Shown here piece by piece: positions 19,361 to 28,778 of a stretch of 45,442 nucleotides of DNA. This stretch comes from an uncultured Pelagibacteraceae bacterium. Lineage in GTDB: Bacteria > Pseudomonadota > Alphaproteobacteria > Pelagibacterales > Pelagibacteraceae. The DNA is taken from the NCBI GenBank assembly GCA_902556825.1, contig CACDXO010000004.1, positions 1 to 45,442 on the forward strand. Direction: 5' to 3'. Position numbers and translations under genes: made by a program. The stretch's first letter is position 1. Each line of letters starts with the position of its first letter. Under the pieces are notes generated by a model. It saw only the letters and a program-made list of their open reading frames with translations. It was not told where the DNA came from and searched no databases.

Positions 19361-20266
19361 TTAATTATCTTTATTTTCTATTTCTAATCTAATTTTTAAA
19401 TATTCAATTTTAAAATCTTTTTTAACTAAGTCTAATGGAATTCTACAATAATCTTTTTCTGTTGTAAGCAAAATACAATCATTATATTTTTTTACCATGT
19501 TTTCAATTTCAGTATAAGAAAACTCATGATGATCTGGAAAAGAAAATGTTTTAACTAAATTTAAGTTATTTTCTTTTAATAATTCAAAAAAATTTGATGG
19601 ATTTCCAATTCCTGCAAATGCACATATTTTTTTTCCTTTAAACTTATCAATATCCAAAGCTTTATATTGTGAGTAGAAAGTTTTTGCACTTTTATTTATA
19701 CTATATATTTGATTTTCAATTTTAGTATCTTTTTTTCCATTGATTAAAATACAATCCGCTCTATTTAAGGCCGATAGATTCTCTCTTAAAGGTCCTGCTG
19801 GTATTAAAAAATTATTTCCTGTCCATTGTTTTTGATTAAAACAAACAATATTAAAATTTTTGTAAATTGATAAATCCTGAAATCCATCGTCAAGAATCGC
19901 CAAATCAAAGCCTTTTTTTATAAGAGTTTCTATTGAATCTTTTCTTTTATTTAAAAAAAATGTTTTTCCAGTTTTCTGCAGCATATAAATTTCATCTTCA
20001 AGATAACTGTAATATTTTTTTATAAATGCAGGATTTTTACCCAAAGATTTAGTAATTTGGAAAATTTCTTTTGCAAGCGGTGTTTTTCCAGTTCCCCCAA
20101 CATAAATATTTCCTATACAAATAATTGGTATAGGGAATTTTTTTTCAACTTTTAAAATTCTTAGAATTGAGGAAACAAATAAAAATAAAAGTGATAGTGG
20201 ATACAATAATATTGACCAAACAGATATCCCAGGAAAATCCCAAAATTTTGGTTTTTTGAAATTCAT
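19361..20266 (-). CDS. lpxK: Tetraacyldisaccharide 4'-kinase
   Basis: Phosphorylates the 4' position of the lipid A disaccharide. It has 301 residues and a hydrophobic N-terminal segment (about 18-38). The P-loop GGTGKTP is at residues 57-63, and LDDGFQDLSI and FAGIGNPSNFF are the other typical motifs. It lies 3 bp from waaA and 13 bp from lpxL in the same operon. Confidence 0.96.
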   Translation of the reverse strand: MNFKKPKFWDFPGISVWSILLYPLSLLFLFVSSILRILKVEKKFPIPIICIGNIYVGGTGKTPLAKEIFQITKSLGKNPAFIKKYYSYLEDEIYMLQKTGKTFFLNKRKDSIETLIKKGFDLAILDDGFQDLSIYKNFNIVCFNQKQWTGNNFLIPAGPLRENLSALNRADCILINGKKDTKIENQIYSINKSAKTFYSQYKALDIDKFKGKKICAFAGIGNPSNFFELLKENNLNLVKTFSFPDHHEFSYTEIENMVKKYNDCILLTTEKDYCRIPLDLVKKDFKIEYLKIRLEIENKDN

Positions 20267-20269
20267 AAA

Positions 20270-21514
20270 TTAAAAATATTTATTAATTTCCTTTTCATTA
20301 TTTAATAGAATTTGATTACCTGTATAAGCTAATTTTTTTATAATTTGATTAGAATAATTTTTCTTTGTATTAAATTTAATAACTAGCTTTTCTAAATCTT
20401 TATATGACTTAATTTTTGTTGAAATTCCATGTTTTTCTAGGAATTTATAAACTTCCACAAAATTTTCGATATTAGGACCGTGGATAATTCTATTTCCTAA
20501 TCTTGCAGCTTCTATTGGGTTTTGTCCTCCATAACCGTGAATAGATTTTCCCATGAAAGCAATTTTAGACAATTTTAAAAATGATTTTGTTTCTCCAAAT
20601 GTGTCAACAAGATAAATATCAGTATCATCTCGAATGTGATAATTTGAAGAATGCATATAAACATTTAATCCAATTTGATTCAATTCATTTTTGATTTCTT
20701 GTGCTCTATGAATATGTCTTGGAATGATAATAGAAATTATATTTTTGTATTTTTTTTTTAAATTAGCATGAACTTTTGCACATAATAACTCTTCCCCCTT
20801 ATGCGTGCTTATTGCAGTGAAAATAATTTTCTTTCTTTTTAATAATTTTTTTATTTTAAAATTTGAATTATATTTTAAATCAGAACTACTTTCAGAAAAT
20901 TTTAAATTACCGATTTTTTTTATGTTTTTTGATCCTAAAATTTTTAAATAATTACTAGTCACATCGTTTTGGCTTAGACATAAATCAAATTTACCAAATA
21001 TTTTTTTAGAAAAATTATTAATAATATTCCATTTTTGAAAAGAATTTTTTGTAATTCTTGCATTTAATAAAATAAGTGGAATATTTTTTTGTTTAATTTT
21101 TAGTACCATGTTTGGCCAAATTTCAGAGTCAATAAAAAAAACTACTTTAGGTTTCCAATGATTTAAAAATTTTTCTACAAGAAAATTTGTATCTAAAGGA
21201 AAAAATTGGTGAAAGGTCTTTTTTAATTTAAGTTTTTTTAAAATTTTTGCAGAACTTAAAGTATTTGATGTAATTAATATTTTTTTTATATTTTTTCTTT
21301 TTTCGAGTTTTTCAATTAAAGGTATAACACTAAGAATTTCACCAACACTTGATCCGTGGAACCATATTAAATCATTATTTAAACCTTTTTTAAATTTACC
21401 AATTTTTTCTAAAAATCTTTTTGGATCTTCTTTCTTTTTGAAAATTCTATAAATAATTATTATCGGAGAAATTAAAAAAATGAAATTTACTAACAATCTA
21501 TAAATAAATAACAT
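20270..21514 (-). CDS. waaA: 3-deoxy-D-manno-octulosonic acid transferase
   Basis: Transfers Kdo from CMP-Kdo to lipid IVA. It has 414 residues, an N-terminal membrane anchor (about 5-23), and WFHGSSVGE with the catalytic Glu59. FFIDSEIWPNM, PRHIHRAQEI and SIHGYGGQNPIEAA are the usual GT30 motifs. Its start codon shares one base with the msbA stop (TAATG), which indicates coupling. Whether one or two Kdo are added is not readable. Confidence 0.96.
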   Translation of the reverse strand: MLFIYRLLVNFIFLISPIIIIYRIFKKKEDPKRFLEKIGKFKKGLNNDLIWFHGSSVGEILSVIPLIEKLEKRKNIKKILITSNTLSSAKILKKLKLKKTFHQFFPLDTNFLVEKFLNHWKPKVVFFIDSEIWPNMVLKIKQKNIPLILLNARITKNSFQKWNIINNFSKKIFGKFDLCLSQNDVTSNYLKILGSKNIKKIGNLKFSESSSDLKYNSNFKIKKLLKRKKIIFTAISTHKGEELLCAKVHANLKKKYKNIISIIIPRHIHRAQEIKNELNQIGLNVYMHSSNYHIRDDTDIYLVDTFGETKSFLKLSKIAFMGKSIHGYGGQNPIEAARLGNRIIHGPNIENFVEVYKFLEKHGISTKIKSYKDLEKLVIKFNTKKNYSNQIIKKLAYTGNQILLNNEKEINKYF

Positions 21515-23253
21515 TAATTTCTTCTTAATTGTTTGTCATAAAAATTTTTATAAGTCTCCGACTCTTTCAATAATTCTTGATGATTTCCTTTAGCAATAAT
21601 CTTTCCCTCGTCTACAACATATATTTTTTTTGAATTCATTATAGTGGATAATCTATGTGCTATAACTAAAGTAGTTCTATCTTTAGTTAGCAAATTTATC
21701 GCTTCTTGAATTTTACTTTCAGTTTCTGCATCCAATGAAGAAGTTGCTTCGTCTAATAAAATTATCTTACTTTTTTTAAGCATTGCTCTTGCAATTGAAA
21801 GTCTTTGTTTTTCCCCTCCAGATAGTCTGTAACCATTCTCTCCAATAAAAGTTTCAAATTTGTTAGGCAATTTATTTATAAATTCATCACAAAACGAAAG
21901 CTTTGCAGCTTCAAAAATTTCATCATCAGTAGCATCGAGTTTTGCATAAGCAATATTATTTTTAATTGTATCGTCAAACAAAGTTACATCTTGATTGACC
22001 AGTGAAATATTTGATCTCAAAGAGTCAATTTTTAAGTCATAAATTGATTGATTATCTATACTTATATTTCCATTATCACAGTCATAGAATCTTGGTATTA
22101 AATTTAATATAGATGATTTCCCCGCACCGCTATGTCCAACAAGTGAAGTCATTTCTCCTCCAGCTATATTTAAACTAACAGAATTAAGAACTTTTTTTTC
22201 TTCTTTGTTGTATTTAAAATTTACGTTTTCAAAATTTATTTCTGCATTTGTTAAATTTAAATCTATAGAATTTTCTTTTTCTTTAATTTGATTTTCAATA
22301 TCAATTATTGGTAAAATTCTTTTTGCCGACTGAATACCTTGGTTTAATCCCATATTAAGTGTGGCTAAAGAACGGACTGGTTGATATGCCAACATCATGG
22401 CTGCTAAAAATGAAAAAAAATTATTAATATCTAATTCTTCACTTAAAATTAATTTTCCTGAATAAAATATTAATCCTGCTATCATTATACCTGTCAAAGT
22501 CTCCATAATTGGAGAAGCTCTTACAAGTACAGTTTCAATTTTCACTACCTTATTTTTAAGCTCATTAATAAAATGTTCTGTCCTTTTAAACTCAAAAGGT
22601 TCTTTTTGAAAAATTTTAATTATTTTGTGGTTTTTAAAAATTTCTAAAAGATAGGACGTCAAAGCACCAGTTCTATCAGCAGCTTCTACTGTTACTTTTC
22701 CAATTCTTTTTCCAAGAGATCTCGCCGCGATTGATGCAAGAGGTATCATTATAATCGCAAAAATTGCTAATCTCCAATTTTGATAAAACATAACTCCAAG
22801 CAGACCTATTAAAGTAAGAGTATCTTTTGTAAGATTTAAAATTACAGTACTTACTAATTTTGTAATCATTCCTACATCAAATGTTAGATGAGAAATAAAT
22901 TTCCCTGAATGTTTCTTATCTATTTCTTCACTATCTGCTGTAATTAGTGATTTCATAATTTTTAATTGTATAATTTTAGTAATTTCTTGACCAACTTTTA
23001 TCAAAATTGTTTTTGCAAAATATAGTGAAATGCCTTTAAGTGAAAAAGCTAATATGATGGCAAGTGGTATTATATAAATTAAAGTCTGATCTTTATCTAT
23101 AAAAATTTTTTTTATTGCGGGGTCCAAAAGCCAAGCAATTGAAGCAGTGCTAGCTGCAACAATCAAAGAAAAAAATACTGATAATAATATTTTAGGCAAA
23201 AATTTTTTTGTATAATCACTATAAAGTCTTTTTATAATCTCTAAATTACTCAT
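21514..23253 (-). CDS. msbA: Lipid A flippase, ABC transporter (MsbA type)
   Basis: A half-transporter of 579 residues that flips lipid A-core across the inner membrane. About six membrane helices lie in residues 15-310. The nucleotide-binding domain follows, with Walker A GHSGAGKSS near 375, signature LSGGEKQRLS, Walker B IILLDEATSSLD and the H-loop IAHRLST. It sits between ubiA and waaA in the lipid A operon, which supports MsbA over other exporters of the same fold. Confidence 0.9.
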   Translation of the reverse strand: MSNLEIIKRLYSDYTKKFLPKILLSVFFSLIVAASTASIAWLLDPAIKKIFIDKDQTLIYIIPLAIILAFSLKGISLYFAKTILIKVGQEITKIIQLKIMKSLITADSEEIDKKHSGKFISHLTFDVGMITKLVSTVILNLTKDTLTLIGLLGVMFYQNWRLAIFAIIMIPLASIAARSLGKRIGKVTVEAADRTGALTSYLLEIFKNHKIIKIFQKEPFEFKRTEHFINELKNKVVKIETVLVRASPIMETLTGIMIAGLIFYSGKLILSEELDINNFFSFLAAMMLAYQPVRSLATLNMGLNQGIQSAKRILPIIDIENQIKEKENSIDLNLTNAEINFENVNFKYNKEEKKVLNSVSLNIAGGEMTSLVGHSGAGKSSILNLIPRFYDCDNGNISIDNQSIYDLKIDSLRSNISLVNQDVTLFDDTIKNNIAYAKLDATDDEIFEAAKLSFCDEFINKLPNKFETFIGENGYRLSGGEKQRLSIARAMLKKSKIILLDEATSSLDAETESKIQEAINLLTKDRTTLVIAHRLSTIMNSKKIYVVDEGKIIAKGNHQELLKESETYKNFYDKQLRRN

Positions 23254-23255
23254 AT

Positions 23256-24119
23256 CTATATTAATTTTCCTATTAACAAATTTATAAATATTATTAAACC
23301 AAACATATTATTTGATTTAAAAATTTTTAAACAGACATTACCATCTTTAATATTTAAAATTTTTATTTGATAAAATAAGTGCATAGCAGGTAATATTAAA
23401 AATAAAAAATATACATTATCAAAATTCATTATTAGTCCAGTGCTCGTTACAGAAACTAAGGTTATTACATAGCATAATGAAATAAATTTTTTTGGGTTGT
23501 TTTTAAACTTAATAGAGGTTGATTTAACTCCAATTATTTCGTCATCCTTAATATCCTGGTATCCATAAATCGTGTCATAACCTAGTGTCCAAAATATGGC
23601 CCCGATATAAAAGATAACTGGCATTAAACTTAAATTTTCTTGCACTGATATCCATCCTAAAAGCAAACCATAATTAAATGTAATACCTAAAAAAAGTTGA
23701 GGCCAGTAAGTTAACCTTTTCATATAAGGGTATGCAAAAGCGAGTGGCATCGAAGCTAAAGCTAAAATTATAGTTAATTTATTAAATTGTAATAAAACTA
23801 TTAGTGCTAATAAACACAGTAAAGATACATAAAAAAAACCATATGTAACTGAAATTTTTCCTGAAGCTATAGGTCTATTTTTTGTTCTAAAAACTTTTTT
23901 ATCATAATTTCTGTCAGCTATATCATTTACTATACATCCTGCAGATCTCATTAATACTGAACCAAGAAAAAATAGGACTAAATAAAAAAAATATATATTT
24001 AAGTCATTTTCGAAATTATATGCGATTGTAAGACCCCATAAACATGGCCAGAATAAAAGCATATAACCAATTGGTTTATCTAACCTAGTTAATTGAATAA
24101 ATAATTTAAGATTTTCCAT
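23256..24119 (-). CDS. ubiA: 4-hydroxybenzoate octaprenyltransferase
   Basis: An inner-membrane prenyltransferase of ubiquinone synthesis. It has 287 residues and about eight helices. The first Asp-rich motif NDIADRNYD is at residues 65-73, and the second is YDTIYGYQDIKDD near 180-192. KNRPIASG completes the site. It heads the - strand run ubiA-msbA-waaA-lpxK-lpxL, with a 2-bp gap to msbA. The homologous CtaB (heme O synthase) is a separate gene at 33793. Confidence 0.95.
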   Translation of the reverse strand: MENLKLFIQLTRLDKPIGYMLLFWPCLWGLTIAYNFENDLNIYFFYLVLFFLGSVLMRSAGCIVNDIADRNYDKKVFRTKNRPIASGKISVTYGFFYVSLLCLLALIVLLQFNKLTIILALASMPLAFAYPYMKRLTYWPQLFLGITFNYGLLLGWISVQENLSLMPVIFYIGAIFWTLGYDTIYGYQDIKDDEIIGVKSTSIKFKNNPKKFISLCYVITLVSVTSTGLIMNFDNVYFLFLILPAMHLFYQIKILNIKDGNVCLKIFKSNNMFGLIIFINLLIGKLI

Positions 24120-24122
24120 TTA

Positions 24123-24136
24123 ATTTACTTGTAAAT
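24123..24136. promoter_or_regulatory. Short inverted repeat upstream of ubiA
   Basis: ATTTAC-TT-GTAAAT lies 3 bp upstream of the ubiA start codon, in the gap to the divergent DUF2721 gene. It resembles the GTAAAT halves of the scfR-aceA repeats. It may be an operator or chance. Confidence 0.25.
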
Positions 24137-24170
24137 AACAAAGCCTAGATTCATAATCAAATTGATTCGT

Positions 24171-24575
24171 ATGAATATAGATTACACAGTAACAGCGCTT
24201 ATGTTTCCAGCTATACCTTTGCTTATGAGTGTTTATAGCAATAGATTTCATACTTTAAGCAAACTTATAAGAGAACTTCATGACGAACATGTTTATGAGA
24301 AACATATACCACCAGAGTGGAAAAAACAGTTTATAAACTTAAGTAGCAGAATTACAATTATAAGATGGACCATAATGTTTGCTTCATTTGGATTTTTATT
24401 TAATATGTTAACTGTTTTTGCTCTTTACTTAGATGAGGTTTTTTTAGCTAGAATAATTTTTGGTTCTTGCTGTTTATCAATGATAATATCTATAATATTT
24501 TTTATTAGAGAAATTCAAATATCAACAAATGCGCTAAGGTTGCATATGTCTGATATGGATGTTAAAATAGATTAA
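24171..24575 (+). CDS. DUF2721-family membrane protein
   Basis: A protein of about 134 residues with hydrophobic helices near the N-terminus (about 5-22), at about 65-90 and at about 95-115. The N-terminal ALMFPAIPLLMSVYSNRFHTLSKLIRELHDE and the later region match the DUF2721 family (function unknown). I prefer the ATG at 24171. An upstream in-frame TTG at 24162 would add three residues. Its stop overlaps the convergent oxidoreductase by 4 bp. Confidence 0.82.
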   Translation: MNIDYTVTALMFPAIPLLMSVYSNRFHTLSKLIRELHDEHVYEKHIPPEWKKQFINLSSRITIIRWTIMFASFGFLFNMLTVFALYLDEVFLARIIFGSCCLSMIISIIFFIREIQISTNALRLHMSDMDVKID

Positions 24576-25546
24576 TTAGGAATAATTACTGCAGGACCTA
24601 AAATTTTTCTTCCTTCTAAATCTTTATGAGCCTGAACGACATCTTCCAATTTATATTTTTTAAAAATTTCAATTTTTATTTTTCCAGATTTAATTTTTTC
24701 AAACATAGTTGATGCAGCTTTGTCTAACTCTTCTTTAGTACTTAAATATTGTTGCATTGAAGGCCTTACAAAAAACAAACCTTTTGGTTGCAGCATTTTA
24801 GGTACGTTAATATCAGAAAGTGGTCCTGAAGCATTTCCAAATGAAACCATCATCCCTCTAATTTTTAAACATTCTAACGAACCTTCCAAAGTATCTTTGC
24901 CAACACCATCGTAGACAACTGGAACGCCTTTACCATCTGTTAATTCTTTTACCTTTGCAGGGAAATTATCTTTGGAATAATTTATCACATGATTGTATCC
25001 ACATTTTTTAGCAACTTCGATTTTTTCATCTGATCCAACTGTCCCAATTATATTACACCCTAAACTTTTTGCCCATTGACCAAATATTTGTCCAACACCA
25101 CCTGCGGCAGCATGAAATAAAATAGTATCACCTGATTTTACTTTATATGTTTGGTGCAAAAGATAATAAGTAGTTAATCCTTTTGTCATTAAAGTTGATG
25201 CTACTTCTAAATCAATTCCATCAGGTATTTTTACAAGTTTGCTAGCAGGAAAATTTCTATGTGTTGAGTAAGAACCTAAAGGTATCGCAGCATATGCTAC
25301 TTTCTCACCAGCTTTGAAATTTTCAACATTAGATCCAACTTCAGTAATTATACCAGCACCTTCAAGACCTAATCCTATTGGAAGTTTTAAAGGATAAAGA
25401 CCAGACCTGTGGTAAGTATCAATATAATTTAAACCAATTGCTTTTTGTTCAATTGTGACCTCATTTTCTCTTGGTTTTTCTAAAATAATATCTTTTAGCT
25501 CTATTACTTCTGGTCCACCTGTTTTATTAATTATTGCAGATTTCAT
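24572..25546 (-). CDS. NADPH:quinone oxidoreductase (zeta-crystallin type)
   Basis: A medium-chain dehydrogenase/reductase without structural zinc, 324 residues. It has the GroES-like start GPEVIELKDI and NAD(P)-binding AAAGGVGQIFGQWAKSLG near residue 145. YDGVGKDTLEGSL and the terminal GRKILGPAVI fit QorA. It reduces quinones by one electron in the cytoplasm. It overlaps pirin by 1 bp and is part of a four-gene - strand operon with pirin, DoxX and a dehalogenase. Confidence 0.9.
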   Translation of the reverse strand: MKSAIINKTGGPEVIELKDIILEKPRENEVTIEQKAIGLNYIDTYHRSGLYPLKLPIGLGLEGAGIITEVGSNVENFKAGEKVAYAAIPLGSYSTHRNFPASKLVKIPDGIDLEVASTLMTKGLTTYYLLHQTYKVKSGDTILFHAAAGGVGQIFGQWAKSLGCNIIGTVGSDEKIEVAKKCGYNHVINYSKDNFPAKVKELTDGKGVPVVYDGVGKDTLEGSLECLKIRGMMVSFGNASGPLSDINVPKMLQPKGLFFVRPSMQQYLSTKEELDKAASTMFEKIKSGKIKIEIFKKYKLEDVVQAHKDLEGRKILGPAVIIPN

Positions 25547-26382
25547 TATTTTACAAATGTACCATTATGATAATCTTGAACTGCTTTCAAGATCTCTGCT
25601 TTAGTATTCATCACAAATGGCCCTCCTCTAGCAATTTCCTCATTAATTGGTTTTCCAGAAATCAGAAGGAATTTTGAATTTGATTTAGCTCTAACATTCA
25701 AATCTTCACCTTTTTCTAGCAATATTAAGGTACTATTTTTAATTTGCTCATGCTTATTTTTACTAATTTGTATTTCTCCTTTTATTAAATAAATAAATGT
25801 ATTGTGAGTTAATGGTAATTTAAAAATAAATTCTTTATTTTTATTTAATTCAACATCAAAATATACTGGTTCAACGTTATGGCCTTTGACTGGACCTTCT
25901 GCTTTTTCAAATTTTCCAGCGATGACTTTTACTTTTTTATCAATATCTTTATGAACACTCATTTTATCTGAGTCAATGTAGATATAATCAGGCTTGCTCA
26001 TTTTTAATTTAGCAGGCATATTTATCCATAGTTGAAATCCATGAAGTCGACCTTCTGACATTGCGGGCATTTCAGAATGAATTATACCACTACCTGTTTT
26101 CATCCATTGGACATCACCTGAAGACATTCTACCTTTGGCACCAGTGCTATCCTCATGCTCAAATTCACCTTGAAGCATATAAGTAACAGTTTCTATTCCT
26201 CTATGAGGATGAGGAGGAAAGCCTCCTACATAATCATCTTTATTATCCGAACCAAATTCGTCTAACATTAAAAAAGGATCAAAGTAATCTGGCTCAACTC
26301 CAATACTTCTTTTTAACTTTACACCGTCTCCATCAGAAGCTGGTATTGGTTTAATAATTTTTTTTACTTCAATATCTGACAT
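25546..26382 (-). CDS. Pirin-family protein (possible quercetinase)
   Basis: A bicupin protein of 278 residues. The N-terminal iron-binding set HPHRGIETVTYML (His58, His60), with later H and E in SGIIHSEMP, matches pirins. Some pirins are quercetin 2,3-dioxygenases, others are transcription cofactors; the substrate here is unknown. It starts 1 bp after the DoxX gene and overlaps qor by 1 bp. Confidence 0.9.
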   Translation of the reverse strand: MSDIEVKKIIKPIPASDGDGVKLKRSIGVEPDYFDPFLMLDEFGSDNKDDYVGGFPPHPHRGIETVTYMLQGEFEHEDSTGAKGRMSSGDVQWMKTGSGIIHSEMPAMSEGRLHGFQLWINMPAKLKMSKPDYIYIDSDKMSVHKDIDKKVKVIAGKFEKAEGPVKGHNVEPVYFDVELNKNKEFIFKLPLTHNTFIYLIKGEIQISKNKHEQIKNSTLILLEKGEDLNVRAKSNSKFLLISGKPINEEIARGGPFVMNTKAEILKAVQDYHNGTFVK

Positions 26383-26383
26383 T

Positions 26384-26755
26384 TTATTTTTTGAATTTAT
26401 TATCTATACTAAAATCTTTAGCTCCATTTATTACTAGAAATAAAAAACCACCAGCTAGAGCTATATTTTTTGAAAACGCAACAATTTGATTAGAAAAGTC
26501 ATTAAGAAATATAATTGCAGTAGCCAAACAAAAAATAGATAGTAGAGCAGCAGATATTCTTACTTTATAGCCAATTATAATTAACAAAGGAGCTAAAATT
26601 TCCAATATAATTGTTGGAGTTAATAGAATGCCCGGAACTCCAAAACCTTCCATCCAATCGACCGTTCCTTCATAATTTAAGATTTTTCTAAATCCACTTA
26701 ATAAAAAAACAAATGAAATTAAAATTCTTCCAATTAAATCTGCTATATTTACCAT
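26384..26755 (-). CDS. DoxX-family membrane protein
   Basis: A 123-residue protein with four hydrophobic helices. IGRILISFVFLLSGFRKI is the usual DoxX start, with ILAPLLIIIGY in the middle. The family is associated with thiosulfate:quinone oxidoreductase or redox stress but is poorly defined. It lies between the dehalogenase (24-bp gap) and pirin (1-bp gap). Confidence 0.85.
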   Translation of the reverse strand: MVNIADLIGRILISFVFLLSGFRKILNYEGTVDWMEGFGVPGILLTPTIILEILAPLLIIIGYKVRISAALLSIFCLATAIIFLNDFSNQIVAFSKNIALAGGFLFLVINGAKDFSIDNKFKK

Positions 26756-26779
26756 ATTGATTTCTTAATTAGTTTTTTT

Positions 26780-27442
26780 TTATAAAATATCAAGTAGTTG
26801 ATTTAACTCATTAATTTCGTTTTTAGGTTTATAATCAAGATTATCAAAAATATTTTTATTTCTATTTACCCAAATAGAAGTAAATCCATAATTTCCACCA
26901 CCAGAAACATCCCAAGTATTTGCACTTAAAAAAGCAACTTCTTCTTCTTTGATGTTGTATTTCTTGATTGGCATTTCATAAACTTTTGAACTTGGTTTAT
27001 ATATTTTAACTTCTTCTATTGAAAAAATATCATCGAATAAATTTTGAAGATCATTATTTTTAACTAATTCATTTAGCAAAGCAGGAGTTCCATTTGATAG
27101 TATAGCTAATTTATATTTTTTCTCTTTAAGCCTTTCTAAAGTTTTTTTTACTTCTGGATAAGGTGATAAAACTTTATATAAATCTAATAATTCATTTTTC
27201 ATTCCAATATCTATTTTGAAAGCTTTCATAGATTTATCTAAACTATCTTCTGTAATTTGCCAAAAATCTTTATGTCTACCCATTAGGCTTCTAAGCCAAG
27301 TGTATTCTAATTGTGTTTTCCTCCAGAAATTTGCAAAATTTTCCCATTTATCTCCAATTTTACTTTTACATTTTTCTGCTGCAGAATTAACATCAAATAA
27401 CGTTCCGTAGGCATCAAATATTATTGCTTTAATATTTTTCAT
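26780..27442 (-). CDS. HAD-type II haloacid dehalogenase
   Basis: A 220-residue HAD protein. The motif I nucleophile lies in IIFDAYGTLFDV (Asp10). LSNGTPALL is motif II, and FLSANTWDVSGGGNYGF is the motif III/IV region typical of L-2-haloacid dehalogenases. It would hydrolyse short 2-haloacids, though the natural substrate is uncertain. It is the first gene of the operon with DoxX, pirin and qor, divergent from rsmE with a 16-bp gap. Confidence 0.9.
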   Translation of the reverse strand: MKNIKAIIFDAYGTLFDVNSAAEKCKSKIGDKWENFANFWRKTQLEYTWLRSLMGRHKDFWQITEDSLDKSMKAFKIDIGMKNELLDLYKVLSPYPEVKKTLERLKEKKYKLAILSNGTPALLNELVKNNDLQNLFDDIFSIEEVKIYKPSSKVYEMPIKKYNIKEEEVAFLSANTWDVSGGGNYGFTSIWVNRNKNIFDNLDYKPKNEINELNQLLDIL

Positions 27443-27458
27443 AAATTAACTTGTATAG

Positions 27459-28160
27459 ATGAGCAATATTAGATTATTTTATGAAAAAAGTTTATCATTA
27501 AATTTAAATTCTACATTAGACAAATCTCAATCTCACTACCTATCTAAGGTCATGAGAATAAATATAGGCAAAAGTTTTTCTTTATTTAATCAAAGTGGAG
27601 AATGGGAAGCAAAAGTAGAAAATATTAACAAAGGAACTGTAGAATTTTCGATCATAAAAAAATTAAGATCTGTAGTTAGTGAAAAAGAAATTTGGTTAGC
27701 ATTTGCTCCAATTAAATTAAATTATTTAAACTTAATGATCCAGAAGGCAACTGAAATTGGAGTAACTAGATTTATTCCAATATTGACTGAAAGAACAATA
27801 GTTAGAAAATTGAATGAAAAGAGAGTTAATAAAATTATTGTTGAAGCATCTGAGCAGAGCAATAGATTAAAAATTCCTTATTTAGATAAAATTACAAAAT
27901 TAGATAATTTTTTAAAATCAAATCAAAATATAAATATAGTTTTTGGAGATTTAAATACAGACAATAAAAAAATAGATCTTAAAATTAAAGATCCATTATG
28001 CATCCTAATAGGACCAGAGGGAGATTTTTCAATAAAAGAAAGAGAAAATATTCTAAAACTAAAAAATATAATACCACTCAAAATAAATGATAATATTTTA
28101 AGGTCTGAAACAGCTGCGATTTCAATGATATCAATAATAAGTTTTAATTTATTATCTTAA
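27459..28160 (+). CDS. rsmE: 16S rRNA (uracil-1498-N3) methyltransferase
   Basis: A SPOUT-type methyltransferase of 233 residues. It has the N-terminal PUA-like part SQSHYLSKVMRINIG, QKATEIGVTRFIPILTER near the middle, IGPEGDFSIKERE near residue 185, and the knot LRSETAAISMISI at the end. It overlaps the convergent SCO gene by 9 bp. Confidence 0.95.
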   Translation: MSNIRLFYEKSLSLNLNSTLDKSQSHYLSKVMRINIGKSFSLFNQSGEWEAKVENINKGTVEFSIIKKLRSVVSEKEIWLAFAPIKLNYLNLMIQKATEIGVTRFIPILTERTIVRKLNEKRVNKIIVEASEQSNRLKIPYLDKITKLDNFLKSNQNINIVFGDLNTDNKKIDLKIKDPLCILIGPEGDFSIKERENILKLKNIIPLKINDNILRSETAAISMISIISFNLLS

Positions 28161-28742
28161 ATATTTATTTATATTTTTGAAAATATCCTCGTAGTTTGCA
28201 TGATGACTAATCCTACTTAGATATTTTCCATCTTTTAATAAAATAATAGATGAACTATGATTTATTAAATAGTTTCCATCTTCAGTAAAAATTTTTTCTG
28301 AAAGAATTCCCCAAGATTTGGACATAAGAAATACCTTTTTAGGATCTCCGGTAATTCCGAAAATTTTATTCTCAAATGAATTTAAGTAATCTTTTATAAC
28401 TTGAGGGCTGTCTCTTTCAGGATCTATACTAACAAAAAAAACTTTAAATTTATTTTTCTTTTCTTGGTCTAAATTTTTTATAGCTAAATCCAAGTTATTA
28501 AGTGTCATTGGACATACATCTGGACAATTTGTAAAACCAAAAAATATTGCAGTTAAAGGTCCTTCAAAAGAAGATTCCGTTATAATATCATTATTTACAT
28601 CATTTAATGAAAAAGAAGATCCTTGAAATTTTTTAACATATTCATCTTCTTTTTTTTCTATAGATATAAATATAGGCAACATAACAAACAGAAAAATTAC
28701 TAAACAACCTATAATAATTGTTATTGAAGTTTTTAAATTCAT
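28152..28742 (-). CDS. SCO-family copper chaperone
   Basis: A thioredoxin-fold protein that delivers copper to the CuA site of cytochrome oxidase subunit II. It has 196 residues and an N-terminal membrane anchor (about 8-28). The copper motif CPDVC is Cys73 and Cys77, and the third ligand is His162 in NHSS. It is divergent from a subunit-III-like gene and about 1 kb upstream of coxB, which supports the role. Confidence 0.93.
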   Translation of the reverse strand: MNLKTSITIIIGCLVIFLFVMLPIFISIEKKEDEYVKKFQGSSFSLNDVNNDIITESSFEGPLTAIFFGFTNCPDVCPMTLNNLDLAIKNLDQEKKNKFKVFFVSIDPERDSPQVIKDYLNSFENKIFGITGDPKKVFLMSKSWGILSEKIFTEDGNYLINHSSSIILLKDGKYLSRISHHANYEDIFKNINKYLR

Positions 28743-28778
28743 TGTTGTAAAATATTATTTAATAATTATATAAATAGC

